Source of the DNA: Corynebacterium epidermidicanis | Lineage (GTDB): Bacteria; Actinomycetota; Actinomycetes; Mycobacteriales; Mycobacteriaceae | DNA length: 64,000 bases | Assembly (NCBI RefSeq): GCF_001021025.1 | Contig: NZ_CP011541.1 | Span: forward strand, 2,232,001 to 2,296,000 | Direction: 5' to 3' | Shown here: piece by piece, positions 28,014-38,275 of the stretch | Layout of the letters: the number at the start of each line of letters is the position of its first letter | How positions within the stretch are numbered: position 1 is the first letter of the stretch | The notes under the pieces: generated by a model | Seen by the model: the letters and a program-made list of their open reading frames with translations, nothing else | What the model was told of the DNA's origin: nothing | Database searches by the model: none | Made by a program: the position numbers and the translations under genes

Positions 28014-28880
28014 ATGGATTTCCAACCCCTGATCAACTGGTACCGCACCCATCAGCGTGACATCGTTTGGCGCACGCCTGACACCAGCCCCTGGGGAATC
28101 CTGCTATCTGAGGTAATGAGTCAGCAAACCCCCGTTGCCCGCGTAGAACCCATTTGGCTGGCGTGGATGGAACGCTGGCCTACCCCCGCAGCCTTCGCTC
28201 AAGCCTCTTCCGACGAAGTTTTGCGCGCCTGGGGAACGCTCGGCTACCCCCGTCGCGCGCTCCGGCTGTTGGACTGCGCCCGCACCATCGTCAGCCAGCA
28301 CGACGGCAAAGTCCCGGCGCTTCTCGACGACCTCCTGGCCCTTCCCGGGATCGGCGACTACACCGCCCGCGCCGTTCTTGCTTTTGCGTTCGGTCAGCGA
28401 GTACCTGTGGTGGATACGAATGTCCGCAGGGTGGTTTCTCGTTTGGTGCATGGGGCGTATTTGCCTGGGCCCGCACGCCGGTCCGACCTCGACGACGTCA
28501 CAGCACTTCTGCCCAATGATGAAGCACCAGAGTTTTCGGTAGCGATCATGGAGTTGGGCGCGCTGGTGTGCACGCCGACGCCTAGGTGTTCTGAATGTCC
28601 ACTACTGGCCCAGTGTTCGTGGCAATTGGCCGGTTGTCCGGCTCCTTCTGAGGATGAGTTAGCTGCGGCGAAGCGACGCGTCCAGAAGTTCGCGGGGACT
28701 GACCGCCAGGTCCGTGGTCTGCTCATGAAGGTACTTCGCGAAGCTCAAGAGCCGGTACCCCAGTCCGCGCTGGACGTAGTATGGCCAGATGCCGCGCAAC
28801 GGTCCCGGGCGCTGTATTCTTTGCTCGAAGATGGCTTGGCAGAGCAGAATCCAGACGGTTTGTTTCGATTGCCACAATAA
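28014..28880 (+). CDS. mutY: A/G-specific adenine DNA glycosylase MutY
   Basis: 288 residues. MutY removes adenine mispaired with 8-oxoguanine. The helix-hairpin-helix and catalytic part reads LALPGIGDYTARAVLAFAFG followed by VVDTNVRRVVSRLV (catalytic Asp). SEVMSQQTPVARVEPIW is the glutamate-containing motif. The iron-sulfur cysteines are VCTPTPRCSECPLLAQC, with five rather than six residues between the first two. The C-terminal domain after residue 220 is short, about 65 residues, as often seen in actinobacteria. Confidence 0.94.
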   Translation: MDFQPLINWYRTHQRDIVWRTPDTSPWGILLSEVMSQQTPVARVEPIWLAWMERWPTPAAFAQASSDEVLRAWGTLGYPRRALRLLDCARTIVSQHDGKVPALLDDLLALPGIGDYTARAVLAFAFGQRVPVVDTNVRRVVSRLVHGAYLPGPARRSDLDDVTALLPNDEAPEFSVAIMELGALVCTPTPRCSECPLLAQCSWQLAGCPAPSEDELAAAKRRVQKFAGTDRQVRGLLMKVLREAQEPVPQSALDVVWPDAAQRSRALYSLLEDGLAEQNPDGLFRLPQ

Positions 28881-28894
28881 TTTCAAATTAGCCA

Positions 28895-28923
28895 TTGACA
28901 CTGAGTTTTACTTAATTTAGACT
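28895..28923 (+). promoter_or_regulatory. Promoter of the small secreted protein pair
   Basis: TTGACA (28895-28900) and TAGACT (28918-28923) are separated by 17 bases, close to the SigA consensus. AAGGAG stands before the ATG at 28954. Confidence 0.7.
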
Positions 28924-28953
28924 TTTAGTGACCCAGGACACAAAGGAGTTTGA

Positions 28954-29190
28954 ATGAAACTTTCCTCTCCATCTGCACTGATTGGCGCGGCTTTGATTTC
29001 AATAAACCTCGCCTCAGCTCAAGCAACTACTGTGCAGCCTCGCGCGGTGTGTGAGTATGAAGATGGCGCCCACTGCACCGGTTGGTATCCAAACGAAAAC
29101 ACCTGCCAAGATATCTTCAACAAGCCAGGTGTCACTGACTATCAACTTCGTGCTTGTTTAGCATGGAGCGGCCACGGTAGCCGAGGTTAA
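28954..29190 (+). CDS. Small secreted cysteine-containing protein
   Basis: 78 residues with a Sec signal peptide (SALIGAALISINLASAQA, cleavage near residue 24). The mature peptide of about 54 residues has four cysteines (VCEYEDGAHCTGW, ENTCQDIF, RACLAW), enough for two disulfides. No family recognised. A good promoter and ribosome site (AAAGGAGTTTGA) precede it, and the next gene starts one base after its stop, so the two are translationally coupled. Confidence 0.75.
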   Translation: MKLSSPSALIGAALISINLASAQATTVQPRAVCEYEDGAHCTGWYPNENTCQDIFNKPGVTDYQLRACLAWSGHGSRG

Positions 29191-29191
29191 G

Positions 29192-29359
29192 ATGTCGACA
29201 TTTTGGCTCGTCATCATCGCAGCAGTACTGCTGATCGCCATCCCCGCAGGCATTATGCAGCAAAAGATTCGTAAGCGCACCGAGGAACACGACGACGAAG
29301 CTCGGCAGGCCGCACTCGATTTTCAGCGTGACATCGATCGTGGTAGGGCCGGGTTTTAG
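29192..29359 (+). CDS. Small single-span membrane protein
   Basis: 55 residues, read directly from the sequence. The N-terminal helix (FWLVIIAAVLLIAIPAGIM) spans the membrane, followed by a strongly charged cytosolic tail (QQKIRKRTEEHDDEARQAAL, then FQRDIDRGRAGF). The ATG lies one base after the stop of the preceding secreted gene, with GAGG inside that gene as ribosome site. A terminator lies 55 bases downstream. No function is known. Confidence 0.7.
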   Translation: MSTFWLVIIAAVLLIAIPAGIMQQKIRKRTEEHDDEARQAALDFQRDIDRGRAGF

Positions 29360-29413
29360 TTCCTCAGGCGAGTAGGCTGAGCTCAACTGAGCGACCAGTC
29401 ACACTCCGAAGCA

Positions 29414-29450
29414 AAACCGCCGGTTCCCTGTTCGTGGGAACCGGCGGTTT
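29414..29450. terminator. Bidirectional terminator
   Basis: A 15-bp perfect stem AAACCGCCGGTTCCC/GGGAACCGGCGGTTT with a 7-base loop lies between the convergent small membrane gene and the DUF4236 gene. Confidence 0.85.
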
Positions 29451-29471
29451 AGTATCTCCTGATACGACGGT

Positions 29472-29642
29472 CTACTTCCAGCGACCGCGGAAGGTCATGC
29501 CACCAGGCAGATTAACCCAGACGCCACCACGGCTATTGATGGTCACGGGCCCAATCTTGGTGGATGCCGAAGCACCTGAGCCAGAGATATTGAGCCAGCT
29601 GTTTTTGCCCAGCTTCTTCTTCTCCCGAAACTGAATACCCAT
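29472..29642 (-). CDS. DUF4236-domain small protein
   Basis: 56 residues read directly on the minus strand: MGIQFREKKKLGKNSWLNIS, then GSGASASTKIGPVTINSRGG and a short basic end. This is the DUF4236 pattern (strand-rich, Gly/Ser-rich, usually N-terminal in larger proteins), here standing alone. AAGGAG overlapping the clpC stop codon lies 8 bases before the ATG, so it is the last gene of the clpC transcript. Function unknown. Confidence 0.75.
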   Translation of the reverse strand: MGIQFREKKKLGKNSWLNISGSGASASTKIGPVTINSRGGVWVNLPGGMTFRGRWK

Positions 29643-29655
29643 CCGTTTACTCTCC

Positions 29656-32301
<2,646 letters not shown>

Positions 32302-32416
32302 TGCGGTTCTCCTTTGTTAGCTAATTGCACCTACTCTAACGCGGGCGGACCGGAAGAATTTCCACTTTGCGCGCCCAAGTCACGTTTTGGCAGCGAAAAA
32401 TCGCTATGACCTGCAC

Positions 32417-32453
32417 AAAGGGCGCTGTACGCCATAAGCGAACAGCGCCCTTT
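32417..32453 (-). terminator. Hairpin between a small secreted gene and clpC
   Basis: A 12-bp perfect stem AAAGGGCGCTGT/ACAGCGCCCTTT with a 13-base loop. The minus-strand T tract is short (CCCTTTGTG), so it may act weakly; it would end transcription from the secreted gene at 32586-32951 before the clpC promoter. Confidence 0.6.
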
Positions 32454-32585
32454 CTTGGGTTAAGTTGTGGCGATTGCGCCACTAATTTTTGAGGGGCTTG
32501 CTTATGGGACCACACATGCGTGCCCACGCACACAGCCCAGGCTGCCCACTGCCGACGCGCGAACCGCGCGCCAAGGTCAAGCCAG

Positions 32586-32951
32586 CTAGACGTACCAGCG
32601 AGGCAGGGGGTTGAGCTTCGGGTTGGTAGCTAGGCAGTACCAGGTAGCTACCATCTGCACTGGTTGGATCTCAGCGCTTCCAGCCACTTGGGTAACGCAC
32701 TGCGACAGCGGGCCGAATGCTTCACCTTTGCCTGCTGCGATTGCGTCGGGAACCGCCATTCCTAGAAACGAGGCCTGCATGGTGCTGGTCAGAGCTTGGT
32801 CCTGTAGACGCTCAAGCGGGGTCTTTGCTTGCTCCCGCGCAATTTCAGACGGGTGCCGGAAGTCGAAACCAGGTTGAAGTTCCGCAGCTTGCGCCACCGG
32901 CGCAATCGAGGCTACAACGATAGTGAATGCAGATGCGATTAATTTCTTCAT
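32586..32951 (-). CDS. Small secreted protein of unknown function
   Basis: 121 residues with a signal peptide (MKKLIASAFTIVVASIAPVA, cleavage after QAA near residue 23). The mature region contains FDFRHPSEIAREQAKTPLER, a hydrophobic middle (QASFLGMAVPDAIAAGKGEA) and two cysteines (LSQCVTQVAG, ATWYCLATNP). Similar short secreted proteins are common in corynebacteria, but I recognise no family. It is divergent from the Pr6Pr gene with 63 bases between starts. Confidence 0.72.
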   Translation of the reverse strand: MKKLIASAFTIVVASIAPVAQAAELQPGFDFRHPSEIAREQAKTPLERLQDQALTSTMQASFLGMAVPDAIAAGKGEAFGPLSQCVTQVAGSAEIQPVQMVATWYCLATNPKLNPLPRWYV

Positions 32952-33000
32952 GAAAACAACATAGCTAGATTTTCATAAGCCCGCTTGGTTTCGAACCCGC

Positions 33001-33006
33001 TAGTAT
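33001..33006 (+). promoter_or_regulatory. -10 box of a probably leaderless transcript
   Basis: TAGTAT ends 8 bases before the ATG at 33015 and no ribosome site is visible, so transcription should begin at or beside the A of the start codon. Leaderless mRNAs are frequent in corynebacteria. Confidence 0.5.
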
Positions 33007-33014
33007 CGGACATC

Positions 33015-33665
33015 ATGAAGAAAATAGTGCGTCGGGCTGGCCTGGTAACTGGCATTCTCGGTGGTCTTGGGGTCACGCTATCTGGCTATCAAAGCGCTAC
33101 CACCCCGTTTCGGGACTGGCCGAAATTTAGGACTCCAGCACAGAAGTTGGTTACTCACTACTCCTATTTCACGCTGTGGTCGAACATCATTGGCACCTAT
33201 GTCTGTGCTCAATATGCTCGAGGTAAGCGTCCGCAATCGGAGGCATTCCTGCGTATCAATGCCGTCACGATGCTGGTCGTCACCGGCGGGGTGTTTAACA
33301 CCGTGCTGGCAGAAACCACCGTTGTCGAGGGAATTGGGAAGTTCACAAACCCGATCGTCCACACCATCATGCCGATCGCGATGCCCGTGATTTGGTTGGC
33401 CGATCGCCCGAGCACATCCGAGCAGGACATGACTCCGAGCGCCATGGCTAAGTCTTTTGCCATCCCGGCCGCATGGCTGGCCTACACCTTTATCCGTGGT
33501 CCGCGCACCGGGGGCTACTACCCTTATGAATTCCTCGACCCGACCAAACTTGGCTATCCGACGGCTATCCGCAACGTTGCAGGAGTGACCGCAACCTTGG
33601 GAGCGCTCCTAGCCACGATGAAAGCTGCAGAGAACAAGCTCCTCGCAACCAATTCAGCTCGCTAG
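33015..33665 (+). CDS. Pr6Pr-type (FAR-17a/AIG1-like) membrane protein
   Basis: 216 residues with about six membrane helices, including GLVTGILGGLGVTLSGYQSA, the SYFTLWSNIIGTYVCAQYAR segment and PIVHTIMPIAMPVIWLADRP. The HYSYFTLWSN and PYEFLDP patterns are typical of the Pr6Pr family, whose function is unknown. I start at the ATG 33015 (MKKIVRRAGL) rather than the in-frame GTG at 32985, because of the -10 box. The 3' end overlaps the convergent phoD stop by four bases. Confidence 0.8.
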   Translation: MKKIVRRAGLVTGILGGLGVTLSGYQSATTPFRDWPKFRTPAQKLVTHYSYFTLWSNIIGTYVCAQYARGKRPQSEAFLRINAVTMLVVTGGVFNTVLAETTVVEGIGKFTNPIVHTIMPIAMPVIWLADRPSTSEQDMTPSAMAKSFAIPAAWLAYTFIRGPRTGGYYPYEFLDPTKLGYPTAIRNVAGVTATLGALLATMKAAENKLLATNSAR

Positions 33666-35356
33666 GCGAGGAATCCTTCGCCTGGGCGCCACGTCTTGGT
33701 CACTGCGACCGCAGTGGTCGCGTGCGGGTCTTCCACGTTGGAAACGCGGACAAAGTCGACCGTGACTTCGTCGCGAAGCAGGCGGGCAATGCTGTAGCCG
33801 TGCGCGTCGAAGTCGAGGTGCTTTACCCACGGGTTGGCGTCGGTAAGCATGCCCTCAACGATTAGCGAGGTCGAGTTATTTGGCTGGTGTTCGATGCCGG
33901 TCTTGTCGGTGAGGAGATCATCGATGTTTGGCGAGGTCACCGACGTGCAGACTAGCTCGCAACCGATTTCCTTGCCCTGGTGGTAAACGCGGTTCGCCCA
34001 TTCCGAGTGGATGTCACCGGTGATAAAGAGCGTATGGGCGTCGCGCTCAGCGAGCAGGGCGAGCAGGCGGTCACGTTCTGCCGCGTAGCCGTCCCACTGG
34101 TCAGAGTTGATTGCCGAACCAGAGGCCTGCTGCTTGACGTAGGTCAGTGCCTCGTTGGCCTCTTGATTGTCTGGAATCGTGAAGATTTTCAGCGGAGTGA
34201 CCATCACCGAGTTTCCGAGCACCGTCCACTTCGCCTTCGACTGCGTGATCTGGGCAGACATCCAATTGAATTGTTCGCTGCCGAGCATCGTGCGGTTCGG
34301 ATCGCCGAAGTTGGCGGCAGAGGTCTCCGAGTCTCGATAGGTTCGCAAGTCCATCATGTGTAGATCGATGAGGTCGCCGAAGTGCAGGGATCGGTAGAGG
34401 TGGCCCTGTTCCGACGGCGAGGTAGCCCGCACCGGCAACCACTCAAAGTAGGCTTGCATCGCTGCGTCACGACGCGTGAGCCAAGGCCCCTCGGTGGCTG
34501 GGTCATGGTTTTCGGCACCCTCCCGCCAGGAGTTGTTAGCAGTCTCGTGATCATCCCACATCACAATCCATGGCAGCGCTGCGTGCGCAGCCTGAAGATC
34601 CGGATCCGTTCGGTAGTGTCCGTAGCGAATTCGGTAGTCCTCCAGCGTGAGGATTTCCCACTCCGGATGCGTCGGTCGCACCACGCCGTGCTTGCCCGCA
34701 TAACCGCCGGTTTCGCACTCGTAAATGTAGTCGCCGAGGAAAGCCACAAACTCAAGTTCGCCACTTTGGCCTCGCTCCGCTATGTCTCGGTAGGCCGCGA
34801 AGTAGCCAGCTTCCCAGTTCGCGCACGATGCCAACGCAAAGTTCAACTTTGAAAGAGATTGCTCGCGGGCCGGCGCGGTCTTGGTACGCCCCACTGGAGA
34901 AATCGCCCCAGCGTGCGGACCACTAGCCACCACGAAACGGTAGTAATAGGCGGTCCCTGGCTGCAGCCCACCCGCATCTACTTTCACCGTGTGGTCGCTT
35001 GCCGACGACGTCGTTACGCTGCCGCGAGCGACCACGTTGTCGAACCCCTGGTCACTAGCAACTTCCCACCTGACCTCGGTCGGGGCTCCCAGGCGAGAGC
35101 CTGGCAGCGCATCGCGATCAGGTGTCACCCTGGTCCAGAGGATGACGCTCGTTGGCAGCGGATCACCGGAAGCAACACCGTGAATAAACGGCAGACCCGC
35201 GCCGGTTTGCGCCGTCAGTTCGGATACCCGCCCTTGCGAAGACCCGCGGCCTTGCTGAGCGTTTGCCACCACGCCGGTCGCTCCAGCGACAGCTGCGGTG
35301 GCAGTAGCGATACGGAAGAACGAACGACGTGATACGCGCGGGGTGTTGTTTGGCAT
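33662..35356 (-). CDS. phoD: Secreted alkaline phosphatase D (PhoD), Tat-exported
   Basis: 564 residues from the ATG at 35356. The Tat signal is VSRRSFFRIATATAAVAGAT, followed by a PhoD N-terminal Ig-like domain (GVASGDPLPTSVILWTRVTP) and the metallophosphatase domain with FVAFLGDYIYECE, MWDDHETANNSW and LFITGDIHSEW. PhoD is a calcium/iron-dependent phosphodiesterase-monoesterase that frees phosphate from organic esters or teichoic-acid-like polymers outside the cell. The open frame extends 17 codons further upstream, but the twin-arginine position favours 35356. Confidence 0.94.
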   Translation of the reverse strand: MPNNTPRVSRRSFFRIATATAAVAGATGVVANAQQGRGSSQGRVSELTAQTGAGLPFIHGVASGDPLPTSVILWTRVTPDRDALPGSRLGAPTEVRWEVASDQGFDNVVARGSVTTSSASDHTVKVDAGGLQPGTAYYYRFVVASGPHAGAISPVGRTKTAPAREQSLSKLNFALASCANWEAGYFAAYRDIAERGQSGELEFVAFLGDYIYECETGGYAGKHGVVRPTHPEWEILTLEDYRIRYGHYRTDPDLQAAHAALPWIVMWDDHETANNSWREGAENHDPATEGPWLTRRDAAMQAYFEWLPVRATSPSEQGHLYRSLHFGDLIDLHMMDLRTYRDSETSAANFGDPNRTMLGSEQFNWMSAQITQSKAKWTVLGNSVMVTPLKIFTIPDNQEANEALTYVKQQASGSAINSDQWDGYAAERDRLLALLAERDAHTLFITGDIHSEWANRVYHQGKEIGCELVCTSVTSPNIDDLLTDKTGIEHQPNNSTSLIVEGMLTDANPWVKHLDFDAHGYSIARLLRDEVTVDFVRVSNVEDPHATTAVAVTKTWRPGEGFLA

Positions 35357-35573
35357 GAGGTTTAGATTCTGCTCAGTCCCAACAAAAAGCAAGCTCAGGT
35401 CCCCCATTTAAGAAAGAATTAACACAACGTTCACCTACCTAACCGGAGGGCAACCTATCGGAAAATTTCCCACCAAAATTCTTAACCTAAGCGACAACTT
35501 CTAGTCATATTGGTCTGTTTTACTTCCCTGCGTCACTTTTACACATTCGCCCACCAAAGGAATGTTCCTGCCC

Positions 35574-37418
35574 ATGTCGCGTCGCACGCTCATAGCCACA
35601 GTTACCGCCACTTCCCTCATCTTTGGCAGCCTCACAGCACCAGCTCAGGCCGCCTCCTTCCCTGGCGACGTGGGACGCATCATACTTGGCGCAGGTGCGG
35701 ATCAAACGCAATCGACGGTTTCCTGGCGCGCTAAAGGTTTCTCCGCGCAATCGCTCAAGTTTTACCCCACCAGCGATCCGAGCAATGCGACGGTAGTTCC
35801 GGCGCAGGAGCAAGATAACCGCGCGTTGCTCTACCGCTCATTCGAAGCGACGATCACCGGGCTGAAACCACAGACTTCCTACACCTACCTCGTGGGCTCC
35901 GACCAAGGTGGCTGGTCCGAACCCCACAGCTTCACAACTTCCGATTTTGATTCGAACTGGAACTTTCTAGCCTTGGCCGACGCCCAAATCGGCGTGGATC
36001 TCAAAGTGGCCGAGCAAACTGCCGCCTGGCAACGCGCCCTTGACAAAGCAACCACCGAAAGCCCGGACGCAGAACTGATTCTCTCCCTCGGTGATCAAGT
36101 AGACGGCTGGGGCGCAATCGAACCGCAATACGACGGCTACTTCCAACCCGAACAGATCCGCAACATCCCAGTTGCCTCCATCGCTGGAAACCACGAAACC
36201 TACATGGATGGCTACAAGCACTTCGCAGAGCACTTCTCCCTCCCCAACGAGGTGGGCGATACCGGCAACTACTTTTACGAACGCAACAACGTATTGTTCA
36301 TCAACCTGAACTCAAATCGTTCTAGCGCTGCCGATATTGCCGAACACATCAATTTCCTGCGACAGACCGTCGCACAACATGGCGCGAACAATGACTGGAC
36401 GATCGTTTCTTACCACCACGGGCCGTTTTCGCAAGGATCACACGTGACGGACTCGGATGTTGTAGCGCTCCGTGACGCACTGACTCCGGTGATGTCCGAG
36501 CTCGGTGTGGACCTCGTTTTGTCTGGTCACGACCACATCTATACTCGCAGCCACCTCATGAACGGCACCACCCCGGTGGTTCCAGCTCAGCGCGCGGACC
36601 GCGGCGATCGCCTGACCCCGAAAGACGGCGAAGTCCTCTATGTGACCACGACTACCGCCGGCGGCGGAAAATACTACGACTTCACTGACGTCAATGGGGC
36701 TAAGCATAAGGGGGCGCGCCGCGAACTAATCGACCCCGCGCTCGAACAACCGTGGACTGCATTCTGGCGACAGGACTACACCCCGGACTACCTCAACGTC
36801 GCGGTGAGCCCGAGTGAACTGACGCTTACCACCTACAACGTGGACACTCCATACGTGGTGGATAAGGTGACGCTGGTCAACCCTAAGGCACCTGTCGCCC
36901 CTAAGCCAACCACGTCCGCACCGACCTCAACGCAGCCAACTACGTCGCAACAGACCACGTCGGCGGCACCAACGTCGAACCAGCCAACCTCGTCGATAGC
37001 ACCATCGACGACCACACGTGAGCCAGTACCTACGTCCACCGCTACGGCAACCCCTACTTCGCAGCCAAGCACGTCCCGCACCACGACGACCAGCAACCAG
37101 CCTGCGGCTACCACTAGCACCACTGCGCCAAGCTCAACTACCCCTGGCGCCACGGCTACAAGCTCAACTGCCACTCCAAACGCCACCACAAGCGCACAAC
37201 CAAGCCAGAGCTCGACATCTGAAACATCGACACCATCCCCAACGGCTAAGCCACAGCGCCCTGGCGGTTCAACCGGATCGTCAAGCACCTCGTCGTCGAC
37301 AAGCTGGTGGCAAATCCTGCTCGCGGTTTTGGGCCTGGGTGGCTTCGCTGGTGGCCTGCTGTGGGCGTGGAAGTCCGGATGGAAGCTGCCGGAATTCCGA
37401 CTACCAAAATTCTTTTAA
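35574..37418 (+). CDS. Secreted purple-acid-type metallophosphoesterase with C-terminal membrane anchor
   Basis: About 614 residues. The signal peptide (SRRTLIATVTATSLIFGSLT, ending AQA) is followed by a fibronectin-like N-domain (GLKPQTSYTYLVGSDQGGWS) and a calcineurin-like domain with ADAQIG, LSLGDQVDGWG, IAGNHETYMDG, SYHHGPF and LSGHDHIYTRS. Residues about 440-575 form a Thr/Ser/Pro-rich stalk, and one membrane helix (WQILLAVLGLGGFAGGLLWA) precedes a basic tail; no LPxTG sorting motif. An upstream in-frame ATG at 35562 abuts the AAAGGA site, so I use 35574. It is divergent from phoD. Confidence 0.88.
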   Translation: MSRRTLIATVTATSLIFGSLTAPAQAASFPGDVGRIILGAGADQTQSTVSWRAKGFSAQSLKFYPTSDPSNATVVPAQEQDNRALLYRSFEATITGLKPQTSYTYLVGSDQGGWSEPHSFTTSDFDSNWNFLALADAQIGVDLKVAEQTAAWQRALDKATTESPDAELILSLGDQVDGWGAIEPQYDGYFQPEQIRNIPVASIAGNHETYMDGYKHFAEHFSLPNEVGDTGNYFYERNNVLFINLNSNRSSAADIAEHINFLRQTVAQHGANNDWTIVSYHHGPFSQGSHVTDSDVVALRDALTPVMSELGVDLVLSGHDHIYTRSHLMNGTTPVVPAQRADRGDRLTPKDGEVLYVTTTTAGGGKYYDFTDVNGAKHKGARRELIDPALEQPWTAFWRQDYTPDYLNVAVSPSELTLTTYNVDTPYVVDKVTLVNPKAPVAPKPTTSAPTSTQPTTSQQTTSAAPTSNQPTSSIAPSTTTREPVPTSTATATPTSQPSTSRTTTTSNQPAATTSTTAPSSTTPGATATSSTATPNATTSAQPSQSSTSETSTPSPTAKPQRPGGSTGSSSTSSSTSWWQILLAVLGLGGFAGGLLWAWKSGWKLPEFRLPKFF

Positions 37419-37421
37419 CCC

Positions 37422-38255
37422 CTAGGTATTGCCATGTAGGCGAGCCACATGGAGCGCGAGGTAGGACACTTCGTCCTCAGTGAGTGGCTCGCCGAGGCGC
37501 AGCTCCGTCAGCTCCGCCAGCAAACGCGCGCAAGCAACAGCCTCTGGGTACGCCTCCATGATCGCAGTCGTCACCGGGGAGGTTTCCCCGGAGAGCTGTC
37601 TGTGCTGCGCAATGCGTACAAATAGATATCGCAGGTGGGTAATAAATCGAGCGATCGAAATCTCATCGAGAGTTGACGAATCAGTACCCTGTGCCACAAT
37701 CTCAATCATCTGCTCGATCAGGCCGGTCATTTGGTAGGTATAGGTCAAGTCTCCACTCGTGAAGCTTGCATTGACCAAATGCAAGGTGAAAGCCGTGGCC
37801 TCTTCCGGCGAAATCGCCGTGCTAATCGATTGATTGAGAATGTCCACCAACCGAACTGCCTGCTGGTACTCCTCGCCGTACAGCTGCTGCACTTCTGCTT
37901 TGAGCGGATAGCTGATGGACGTGCCTTCTACAGCACGGCGAATCGCCCCACTCAGGTGGTCCGCCAACGCGATAACCAGCGTGATCTTGCCCTGCTGCTC
38001 CGCTGAGAGGCCCGCCTTCCCCATCGCTTCAATAACCAATCGAATGTGCTCAGCGGGGATGAATGCGAGCATTTCGGCCAGGTGATCGGGATCGCGACCA
38101 TCTGCGGGGTAAAAAACCTTGACTATCTTGGCATCGTCAATGACGTCACCCGGTTTGGTTTGGAAACCTACCCCGCGCCCAGTAACAACAACTTCGCCGC
38201 CCTCGCCAGTGGCGGCGAGGACGACGTTGTTGTTAAAGATTCGCAGTACACGCAT
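37422..38255 (-). CDS. bglG: BglG/LicT-family transcription antiterminator
   Basis: 277 residues. The N-terminal RNA-binding CAT domain (residues 1-60) reads MRVLRIFNNNVVLAATGEGG, FQTKPGDVID. Two PTS-regulation domains follow: PRD1 about 65-170 and PRD2 about 175-277, with the histidines phosphorylated by HPr or the EII components (DHLSGAIRRA; LYLALHVARLHG at the end). It binds the RAT element upstream of bglF and prevents the terminator from forming when beta-glucoside is taken up. It is the second gene of the bglF-bglG transcript. Confidence 0.92.
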   Translation of the reverse strand: MRVLRIFNNNVVLAATGEGGEVVVTGRGVGFQTKPGDVIDDAKIVKVFYPADGRDPDHLAEMLAFIPAEHIRLVIEAMGKAGLSAEQQGKITLVIALADHLSGAIRRAVEGTSISYPLKAEVQQLYGEEYQQAVRLVDILNQSISTAISPEEATAFTLHLVNASFTSGDLTYTYQMTGLIEQMIEIVAQGTDSSTLDEISIARFITHLRYLFVRIAQHRQLSGETSPVTTAIMEAYPEAVACARLLAELTELRLGEPLTEDEVSYLALHVARLHGNT

Positions 38256-38275
38256 ACGTGTAGTTTACGTTGAGA

